Positions 57,425 to 64,000 of a DNA stretch of 64,000 nt are shown here, piece by piece. The notes below the pieces were generated by a model. The model saw only the letters and a list, made by a program, of their open reading frames with translations. It was not told the DNA's origin and did not search any database. The position numbers and the translations under genes were made by a program. The stretch is from Colwellia maritima (GTDB lineage: Bacteria > Pseudomonadota > Gammaproteobacteria > Enterobacterales > Alteromonadaceae). How positions within the stretch are numbered: the stretch's first letter is position 1; each line of letters opens with the position of its first letter. The stretch spans positions 620,001 to 684,000 of the forward strand of contig NZ_JAKKSL010000002.1 of the NCBI RefSeq assembly GCF_022669015.1, read 5' to 3'.

Positions 57425-59038
57425 ATGGCAGAGCAAAAGTATCCTCCTGAACTAACCGTTACGCAGCTCCCCATAGCGGAAGGTAATTCACGTCAGTCTG
57501 AAAAAGCACTAAAACCAAAAGCAGAGTCACCTAAAATTGTACTTGCGACACTTAACGCAAGATACTTTCATACCAGTTTTGGTTTACGTTATCTTTACGC
57601 CAATTTAAAAGAATTACAGCATTTTTGTGAAATTCAAGAATTTATAATCCAAACCCGTGCTATTGATATCGTTGAACAAATATTAGCATCAGAGCCTGAT
57701 ATTGTTGGTTTTGGTGTTTATATCTGGAATATTGTTGAAACAACTGATGTGGTGAGTTTACTAAAAGTTATTGCACCTGAAATTAAGATCATATTGGGCG
57801 GACCTGAAGTTAGCTATGAAACGGAGCAACAAGCGATCGTTGCCAGTGCAGATTATGTATTAACAGGGCCTGCAGATTTAAGCTTTTATCAACTGTGTAA
57901 AGACATAATAAATAATACACCACCCGACAAAAAAGTACTTAAATCACAACCGGTTGGGCTAGAAGAAATAGCCTTACCTTATCAATATTATACTGATGAA
58001 GATTTAAAGCACCGTTTGCTTTATGTTGAAGCATCTCGTGGATGTCCCTTTAAATGTGAATTTTGTTTGTCATCTTTAGACAAAGCTTCTACGCCTTTTG
58101 ATCTCACCTTATTTCTTGAACAAATGGAGATCCTCTATCAACGTGGTGCACGAAATTTCAAATTTATTGATAGAACGTTCAATTTAAACATCACTACCAC
58201 CATGCAAATAATGCAGTTTTTCTTAGACCGAATGACTGACGATCTCTACCTTCATTTTGAAGTAGTGCCTGACCACCTCCCAAGAAAGTTAAAAGCGTTA
58301 CTAACACAGTTTCCAACGGGTAGTTTACAATTTGAAATCGGCATTCAAACGTTTAATACTGAAGTACAAGCTAATATTAGCCGTAAGCAAAATAATGCTA
58401 AGTCTAAAGATAACTTAATTTGGCTAAGAGATAATACCTCGGCACATATTCATGCAGATCTCATTTTTGGTTTACCTGGGGAAACTTTTGATACTTTTAA
58501 AGACAGTTTTAACCAACTTTATCATTGCCGACCACATGAAATTCAAATGGGAATATTAAAGCGGTTAAAAGGAAGTCCGATCATTCGGCATACTGAAACG
58601 TTCGATCTGCGGTTTAATCCACTGCCACCATTTAATATATTAAGTACAGACCGAGTTAGCTTTGCTACCATGCAACGCATTAATCGCTTTGCGCGATATT
58701 GGGACATGATTGGTAATTCTGGTCGCTTTAAATACTCATTGCCCCACGTATTGTCTGATAAACCTTTTGATGATTTTATGGCAATTACCGAGTGGATTTT
58801 CAATAAAACTGGGCAAATTCATAAAATTAGTTTGAAAAAATTGTTTGAACTGATATCACAAGCAGTAGAGGCGTTATTTGCTGAAAAGCATCCTCTGGTT
58901 ATCGAAAAATTAGCACTAGACTATGATGCAGCAAAACTCAAAAGTCTTTTTAGTAGCCTAAAACTTTATGCCGCACCACAAGTAGAGCAAGTAGTTAAAA
59001 ATAAATCATTACAACGACAACAACGTCACATGAGTTAA
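57425..59038 (+). CDS. B12-binding radical SAM protein (DUF4080 type)
   Basis: This is a 537-residue cytoplasmic protein. The N-terminal cobalamin-binding domain (about 35-170) has IVGFGVYIWNI and IILGGPEVSYE. The radical SAM core has the cluster motif Cys207, Cys211 and Cys214 in SRGCPFKCEFC, later IHADLIFGLPGET. The C-terminal part resembles DUF4080. Such enzymes perform radical chemistry, often methylation, on unknown substrates. No obvious partner gene is next to it. The small outer-membrane gene begins 11 bases after its stop, so the two may be cotranscribed. Confidence 0.88.
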   Translation: MAEQKYPPELTVTQLPIAEGNSRQSEKALKPKAESPKIVLATLNARYFHTSFGLRYLYANLKELQHFCEIQEFIIQTRAIDIVEQILASEPDIVGFGVYIWNIVETTDVVSLLKVIAPEIKIILGGPEVSYETEQQAIVASADYVLTGPADLSFYQLCKDIINNTPPDKKVLKSQPVGLEEIALPYQYYTDEDLKHRLLYVEASRGCPFKCEFCLSSLDKASTPFDLTLFLEQMEILYQRGARNFKFIDRTFNLNITTTMQIMQFFLDRMTDDLYLHFEVVPDHLPRKLKALLTQFPTGSLQFEIGIQTFNTEVQANISRKQNNAKSKDNLIWLRDNTSAHIHADLIFGLPGETFDTFKDSFNQLYHCRPHEIQMGILKRLKGSPIIRHTETFDLRFNPLPPFNILSTDRVSFATMQRINRFARYWDMIGNSGRFKYSLPHVLSDKPFDDFMAITEWIFNKTGQIHKISLKKLFELISQAVEALFAEKHPLVIEKLALDYDAAKLKSLFSSLKLYAAPQVEQVVKNKSLQRQQRHMS

Positions 59039-59049
59039 TAGGAAAATTA

Positions 59050-59594
59050 ATGAAAAAAACAGTACAGGGAACTTTGTTATTATCTACCTTATTACTAGGA
59101 TCACAAGTTAATGCCAATAAATATGATGCTTCAGCTGAAAAGCATTGGAGTATAGGGGCGGGATCATACGCTTTTACGTTAGCAAATGATGACGATTCTA
59201 ATGATTCGCTAGATTTTGGTGGTTATAATTTAGTCGGTTATGCGGTTAATAATCACTTTCAAATTAGAGCGACATACTTTTCACTCGAAAATGATGATTA
59301 TAATACTATCGACAGTAAGGGTTACGAGTTAATGGCCTACGGCGGTGTAGGTTTTTCAAAGCCTGGATTTAGAGGATATGGTGGCGGTTTCATTTCTGAT
59401 ACATGGAGTGGAAGATATGAAAGCGATTCAAACTCAGGCTTTCAATTAGGAGGGGGTTGGGTTACAACTGGGGATTAGTCGCTTTAGATTTTGTTTTAAC
59501 ATTACGCCAAGCAGACGAATATGAAGAATATGTCTATAAATCCGGAACTTATATTGCCATGTCTGGCAATCTATCTGTTTCTTATTTATTTTAA
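59050..59594 (+). CDS. Small outer-membrane beta-barrel protein (one frameshift)
   Basis: This is a predicted eight-stranded outer-membrane barrel of 181 residues after repair. The signal peptide ends at QVNANK. One G is missing in the G5 run near 59455; restoring it gives LGGGLGYNWGLVALDFVLTLRQ and a terminal SVSYLF. Glycine- and tyrosine-rich strands such as GGYNLVGYAVNNHFQIRATYF support the fold. AGGAAAA precedes the ATG. It resembles OmpA-like or Opa-like small barrels in general shape only. Function unknown. Confidence 0.7.
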
Positions 59595-59656
59595 TCATAG
59601 TTAGTTATCAAACGCTAAAGTGAGCTTTAGCGTTGTATTTTCTTCGAGTACGTTTT

Positions 59657-60181
59657 TTATTTGAGAGAGGCAAGTAAACCGACGAGTTTTTCAATTTTAA
59701 TATTTGATAATTGTCGGTAATCAAAATAGGGGCAGACGATAAGATTATTCTGCTTATCAATAGCAAATTCGCTATCTAGCCATGTTAAATCTACCGATAA
59801 CTGTTTGGTTGCTATTAGGTGATTAGCGTATGTTTTTCCGCAAATAATATGTAGAGAATCTTTATTTGTTAAGGGCTGAGGAGCAGAAAACAACAACGCT
59901 GTGCGTGAGTTTGTTTGCAGTAGAAAACTTTCTCGATACGTTTGCCAAGTAGCTTCGTTTGATGAATAATTAAAATAGCTTGTATCAAGGGCATAAAGTA
60001 ATTTTGCATACACATTAAATACTTTGCGCCAACCATTGCCACAGTCTGTATTAATAGCACTTATTTCATGTGAAGACAGTGGCATTATATTTGTTAATTG
60101 CTGATATTCAGGCATATTAGGCTTGTTTGCTATATATACCGCGATAGAAAAATTTTCACAGCCTAACCCAATATTGTTCAA
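59657..60181 (-). CDS. Conserved hypothetical cytoplasmic protein
   Basis: This 174-residue protein is not recognised. It starts at TTG, without a strong ribosome site. It has no signal peptide or membrane helix. Notable are three tryptophans, a cysteine-containing segment NTDCGNGWRKVFNVYAKLL and the late segment IVCPYFDYRQLSNIKIEKLV. The region SLHIICGKTYANHL may hold an active-site cysteine and histidine. It is flanked by convergent and divergent unrelated genes, so context gives no function. Its length and codon use look like a real gene. Confidence 0.6.
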   Translation of the reverse strand: MNNIGLGCENFSIAVYIANKPNMPEYQQLTNIMPLSSHEISAINTDCGNGWRKVFNVYAKLLYALDTSYFNYSSNEATWQTYRESFLLQTNSRTALLFSAPQPLTNKDSLHIICGKTYANHLIATKQLSVDLTWLDSEFAIDKQNNLIVCPYFDYRQLSNIKIEKLVGLLASLK

Positions 60182-60252
60182 TTGATATTACCCACGTTGA
60201 AAGGTGATTTTAAGGTATTAGCTGTATTGTAAAGCTTAATAATGGGAAGTAA

Positions 60253-60293
60253 ACCCTGTTTTACAGGTTGTTAATAACGTTAAAAAACAGGGT
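60253..60293. terminator. Possible terminator after the GST gene
   Basis: ACCCTGTTTT (60253-60262) and AAAACAGGGT (60284-60293) form a perfect 10-bp stem with a 21-base loop. It lies between the ends and starts of two minus-strand genes. Confidence 0.4.
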
Positions 60294-60341
60294 GGTTTCA
60301 TTATTTCAATTAATAGTATGGCTTAATTTTTGATTAAGTGT

Positions 60342-61028
60342 TTATTGAATTGAATCTGGAATAGCCATACGGTAATCATTCAATACACGTTGGTACCAAG
60401 TGTATACAGGATCATCTTCATTTAAGAAGGTTTTATTGCTTGAATTAGCGATCCATAAAAAAGTACCAAGCAAACATATATCACGATAGTCAGCGGTATC
60501 ACCACCTAAATAATCTTGCGTTGTTAATATCTCTCTGACATCGGCTAATTCATCTTGTAACCCTTGAATATGTTTTTCGGGGGTTGCGCCAAACACTTCT
60601 AAACTAGCGCCAAGTCGTTCTTCTCTTGTTTTGCGAAAATAGTCCTTATCTTGTTCAGCAAGTAAATGATAAAGATCTAAAATAAGAATACCGGGAATAT
60701 GTTTAGACAATTCAGTTGATACCCATTGATTAAACAATTCAGCTTTTGCTCTGGTATCGTCGTCGGCAAATAAACGAGGCGAGTCATGGTATTTAGCCTC
60801 TAAATACTCAGCGATAGTCCATGAATCATTGATGATCTTTTTACCATCGGTAATTACGGGTAATAAAGGTTGTTTAGACATGGCGAACTTTTCTTTTTCA
60901 GTAAACCAAACAGGCTCTGTTTTATGGGGAAGCTGTTTATGTACTAAGGCGAGTTTAGTTTTCCAACAATGTGGAGAAAAGAATTGATTACGATCTGAAC
61001 CTGATAATTCATAAAGAGTAATGGTCAT
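60342..61028 (-). CDS. Glutathione S-transferase family protein
   Basis: This is a cytoplasmic protein of 228 residues with an N-terminal thioredoxin-like GST domain. Its features are ITLYELSGSDRNQFFSPHCWK, the cis-proline region KQPLLPVITDGKK and NDSWTIAEYLEAKY, where the Ser contacts glutathione. A helical C-terminal domain follows. It may use Ser8 or Cys21 as catalytic residue. AAGGAAA lies before the ATG. It is divergent from a TetR regulator whose operator pair lies in the shared 217-base region, so it is a likely target of that regulator. Confidence 0.85.
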   Translation of the reverse strand: MTITLYELSGSDRNQFFSPHCWKTKLALVHKQLPHKTEPVWFTEKEKFAMSKQPLLPVITDGKKIINDSWTIAEYLEAKYHDSPRLFADDDTRAKAELFNQWVSTELSKHIPGILILDLYHLLAEQDKDYFRKTREERLGASLEVFGATPEKHIQGLQDELADVREILTTQDYLGGDTADYRDICLLGTFLWIANSSNKTFLNEDDPVYTWYQRVLNDYRMAIPDSIQ

Positions 61029-61153
61029 GCTATTTCCTTAAAATGGCTTTTTTTAAGATGGTTTGTCTTAAAATGGGTTATATGTGAAGTAAAAGATTTC
61101 AGTCTTATTATTTCAATAACTATTTAATGAAATAATTATTGTAAAATTAATCT

Positions 61154-61186
61154 TTGACAAGTATGTCAAAAATGACAGCAATGTCA
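61154..61186. promoter_or_regulatory. Paired TetR-type operators
   Basis: Two inverted repeats lie in tandem: TTGACA-AGTA-TGTCAA (61154-61169) and TGACA-GCAA-TGTCA (61173-61186). Their centres are 18 bases apart. Both have the same half-site TGACA and four-base spacers, as expected for two regulator dimers. Confidence 0.75.
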
Positions 61187-61201
61187 ACAATAAGGTATGA
61201 T
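61172..61201 (+). promoter_or_regulatory. Predicted promoter of the TetR gene
   Basis: ATGACA (61172-61177) and TATGAT (61196-61201) match five of six bases each, with an 18-base spacer. The second operator covers the -35 box, consistent with autorepression. Confidence 0.5.
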
Positions 61202-61245
61202 ACGTGTTATATGAAAACCTATTCATGTAATTAAGTAGAGAAATA

Positions 61246-61830
61246 ATGGTTGGTATACGTAAATTTGATGAAGAGAAAGTATTAGATATAGCGATAGCCG
61301 TATTTTCAAGTAAAGGCTTTAATGCCACTACAATGCAAGATCTTGCAAAAGAAACAGGTGTGCAACGCGGCAGTTTATACAATGCTTATCAGAATAAGAA
61401 CGTGCTTTTTCTAAAGGTTTTTAGTCATTACACCGATAAATTTTTGATATTTATTGAAGGCGAATTACAACACCCAGATGCTAAAAAGGCCTTTACTCAA
61501 TTATTTAAAACAATAGAAAATCGTTTATGCGGTGATCAAGAAAAAAGAGGATGTTTTAGTACTCGTGCAATTATGGAGGCTGCACAACAATGTCCTGATA
61601 TTCATTTATCCCTAGCCCGTTTTCTTGAAGGCCTAGAAGTTATTATGAAAAAACGTTTAGAGCAAGCAATTAAAGATCAGCAATTTATAGGTGATGCGCA
61701 ATCAACTGCCCGATATCTAGTTGCTTTAACCAGAGGCATTGCGGTAATTGAACGGGTATATCATGACAACGCTAGAATGACAGAAATCTATCAAACAGCG
61801 TTAGCATTTATGCCTTTTAGAAAAGTTTAA
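61246..61830 (+). CDS. TetR/AcrR-family regulator
   Basis: This is a 194-residue transcription repressor. The N-terminal helix-turn-helix (about 10-55) reads LDIAIAVFSSKGFNATTMQDLAKETGVQRGSLYNAY, shown here in outline only through its parts GFNATTMQDLAKET and VQRGSLYNAYQNK. The remaining helices form the ligand domain, with CFSTRAIMEAAQQCPDIH near residue 105. It is divergent from the GST gene, with two clear operators between them. It probably represses both genes until an electrophilic or toxic compound binds; the inducer is unknown. Confidence 0.9.
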   Translation: MVGIRKFDEEKVLDIAIAVFSSKGFNATTMQDLAKETGVQRGSLYNAYQNKNVLFLKVFSHYTDKFLIFIEGELQHPDAKKAFTQLFKTIENRLCGDQEKRGCFSTRAIMEAAQQCPDIHLSLARFLEGLEVIMKKRLEQAIKDQQFIGDAQSTARYLVALTRGIAVIERVYHDNARMTEIYQTALAFMPFRKV

Positions 61831-61871
61831 TGTATGAAAAAACCTAACTTATTAATATTTTTATAAAAATT

Positions 61872-62356
61872 CTAGTCGCTTTTAAGTGGTACAAGTAACA
61901 CAGGTTTAGTTGAACGATTGACCACTTTGTCGGCTACAGAACCAATAAATAAATTGTTTAATAAGCTATGAGCGTGACTTCCCATAACAATCAAATCAAC
62001 ATCTCTTTCTTCTGCTATTTTTATAATAGTAGTGGTGGAGAACCTTCAATAATATCGGCCACAGGTTTACCGCCAGGAAATTCTGCACCCTCTAATTCTT
62101 CTAAACAAAATTTATCAATACGTTCTTTAACTTTTATGTGTAAATCATCAATTGAGCGCTGATATATCTCTTCTATCGTGCCTTCCGCAATATAAGAATT
62201 AATTATCGAAGCTGAATTAGGATTGATGGGTTCAATTACATACAAAAAATGAATTTTTGCATTCATTTGTTTCGCTAAACTCACCGCCATACGGAAAGCA
62301 GGTCTGGTGTGTTTACCAAGATCTGTTGCATATAAAATTGTATTGATTTCTGTCAT
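61872..62356 (-). CDS. Universal stress protein (one frameshift)
   Basis: This is a UspA-family protein of 161 residues after repair. It begins INTILYATDLGKHTRPAFRMA, with the nucleotide-binding Asp in the first strand. One C is missing near 62035 on the minus strand; restoring it turns EGSPPLLL into EGSPTTTIIKIAEERDVD. The sequence then runs through the ATP-binding motif VMGSHAHSLLNNLFIGSVADKVVNRSTKPVLLVP. The stop is at 61872-61874. Usp proteins bind ATP and support survival under stress. It faces the TetR gene with 41 bases between the ends. Confidence 0.9.
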
Positions 62357-62450
62357 GATCGTCTCGTTAGTTATTTCGTTAATTATTGATTCAGGTATAT
62401 GTTAAGAATACAAAGTACACAAAAAACTTATTTGATTCATATCAATGATA

Positions 62451-62520
62451 ATACCAGTTTCATTAATTAAGTGATCTATTTTTAATGTAGAAATGATCAC
62501 ATCTTAGCTGAGATTGGTAT
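62451..62520. mobile_element. MITE-like inverted repeat element
   Basis: ATACCAGTTTCA (62451-62462) and TGAGATTGGTAT (62509-62520) are terminal inverted repeats with 10 of 12 matches. Inside, GTGATC (62471-62476) and GATCAC (62495-62500) form an inner stem. The 70-base non-coding element resembles short repeats that I recall as frequent between Colwellia-type genes. Only one copy is in this window. Confidence 0.5.
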
Positions 62521-62585
62521 AACCTTTACCATTGAACTTTTTAATGAAAATCACTATTCATTTGCTTGGTGTAATGGTAAGGATT

Positions 62586-64000
62586 TTAATTTGGTCTTGC
62601 TTGCCTCATAGCGATAACTAATTGGTCAACCGAGTCTGTATTGAAAAAGTTCTCCAATGAAACGGGTAATTTTTGTAGCCAGTTAGGGTGTTCATCAATT
62701 GTGCCTGGAATATTCACTTGTTCTACAGATTCAATCGCATCTTCAAGGGGGATCAGTTGAATATAACTGGGTGCCTCGGCTAAATATTTTTGCACCGCAA
62801 TCGTTAATTCCGTTGTCATTTCTGGTGGATTTTGTGCAGGTGCTTTATTTATATCGAGCACTTGCATGTCATTTAACGCGTCAATAAGCATTGCTCTTTC
62901 GCTAGCTCGGCCATTGCGTTCATGTTCACCTGCCTCTGCACTTGGATAAAGATTAAGTAATTCACGCCATTGTAAATCACGTCCTTGCCACCAACCCGTT
63001 AATGTAGCGGTGTCATGGGTTGAAATAGTGACTACTGATTGTTCTGGATATAAATCGGGACGCTTAAATAACCCTGATTCCCAACGTTCAAAAAACATAA
63101 CTTTAAAAGATAACAAACCAAAGATTATGCATTATTTCACTGAAGCCATCAGGTACGTTCCCTAGATCTTCACCAATTACAATACATTGATTTCGTTGTG
63201 ATTCTAGCGCAATAATTCTCAGTATTTCATCAAATGGAAACCTTATATATATACCTTCGTTGGCGGGCATGTTTGGGGCAATCCAATACTGACGCATTAA
63301 ACCTAAAATATGATCAATGCGAAGTGCACCGGCATATTGCATATTGCTTCGTAGGGCATGTACTAAAGGTTGATATCCTTTCGCTTTTAACGTGACAGGG
63401 CTCATAGGGGTTAAGCCCCAATTTTGTCCTAATGCATTCATACCATCGGGTGGCGCTCCGATAGCGGCACCGGCGACATATAACTCTTGATCTGACCAAA
63501 CATCAACACCTGAACCATCACAGCCAACAGCTAAATCTAAATACAAGCCAATTTTCATTTGTTTAGCTTTGGCAGCTTTTTTAACTGCTGTTAATTGATG
63601 ATGGGCTATCCATTGTATAAAACAGAAATACTCAATACGTTCTTGATGAGTCTTTTGAAACTCAACAACCTCTGCGCTGTTTACCCTCTGATAGGCTTCA
63701 GGCCATGAAGTCCGGCCATAGGCATGTTCGTTAATGTTTCTAAAATACTCATACAGCGCATCAAAGGTAGCAAATTGCTGTAAGTTTTCACCCTGATCTT
63801 GCTTAAATTGTGAATAAGCCTGATGTTGTTTTAAATTACTGGTTGTTTTATTGGCAATGAAATCATTAAAGATTAATCCTAACACCTCAAATTTTAAAGC
63901 GGCAACGGCTACATAATCCACCTGTTCAGATGCTTTTGCTTTTAATAGTTTTTGTTGAAAATCAGCACTATTCACTCGGTTTTGAACCTGCAGACATGAT
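62586..64000 (-). CDS. malQ: 4-alpha-glucanotransferase, C-terminal part (one frameshift)
   Basis: This amylomaltase of family GH77 rearranges alpha-1,4-glucans in maltose and glycogen metabolism. The window holds about 470 residues from the catalytic region to the end; the gene enters from beyond base 64000 and no start is visible. Motifs are LYLDLAVGCDGSGVDVWSD with the nucleophile Asp, LRIDHILGLMRQYW and VIGEDLGNVPDGF with the acid/base Glu. The C-terminal block TISTHDTATLTGWW follows. An extra base near 63122 splits it; removing one T on the minus strand gives IMHNLGLLSFKVMFFERWE. The cytoplasmic enzyme usually has about 690-740 residues. Confidence 0.92.

Overview
The window comes from an AT-rich marine gammaproteobacterium of the Alteromonadales, most likely Colwelliaceae (Colwellia or Thalassotalea type). 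This is inferred from gene content: 180-kDa-class NAD-glutamate dehydrogenase, the marine proteobacterial sortase pair, ArgO/ArgP, a nucleoside catabolic cluster, TonB-dependent uptake and many TTG starts. No phage, plasmid or CRISPR region was seen. The only clear mobile-type element is a RAYT transposase gene inside its own REP repeats, next to a tRNA-Ser gene.

Layout. 1-472: end of an NhaC-type Na+/H+ antiporter. 597-3185: pepN. 3917-11079: envelope operon DUF1302 barrel, DUF1329, YCF48-like and MMPL/RND protein, with a FadR-like palindrome far upstream. 11576-17601: NAD-glutamate dehydrogenase and pyrD. 17645-20559 (minus): a eukaryotic-type S-adenosylmethionine decarboxylase and asnB. 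20826-28010: a tightly packed nine-gene redox/metal operon (TlpA-like thioredoxin, DUF4266 lipoprotein, DUF3570 protein, ApbE flavin transferase, response regulator, sensor kinase, cupredoxin, FTR1-like permease, outer-membrane protein). 28102-29711: two conserved hypotheticals. 29894-32846: VIT/vWA sortase target and its class GN sortase. 32893-44212: nucleoside salvage and catabolism (tdk, deoC, nupC, udk on minus; deoB divergent on plus; TonB receptor; deoD; add), interrupted by the divergent argO/argP pair. 44422-49821: aroG, then moxR-DUF58-transglutaminase. 50020-52114: tRNA-Ser(UGA), REP array, RAYT gene, inverted REP array. 52206-57321: small envelope proteins, an APC transporter, a YHYH lipoprotein and an EF-hand protein. 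57425-64000: B12-radical SAM protein, small hypotheticals, a GST/TetR divergent pair, a universal stress protein and the start-truncated malQ.

How the genes work together. The deo/udk/tdk/nupC/add genes form a complete route from imported nucleosides to bases, pentose phosphates and nucleotides, and the neighbouring TonB receptor is a plausible outer-membrane entry. In the nine-gene operon, the DUF3570 protein carries a sequence resembling the ApbE flavinylation motif beside the ApbE gene, which suggests an unstudied flavin-linked envelope redox system coupled to metal handling and controlled by its own two-component system.

Data quality. At least 17 single-base indels break otherwise well-conserved genes (DUF1302 twice, MMPL, gdh, pyrD, histidine kinase, nupC twice, deoB, TonB receptor, transglutaminase, RAYT, APC transporter twice, outer-membrane protein, usp, malQ). 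Each is repaired by one base and every repaired length is a whole number of codons, so they look like sequencing or assembly errors rather than pseudogenes. The spans below are of the reconstructed genes.
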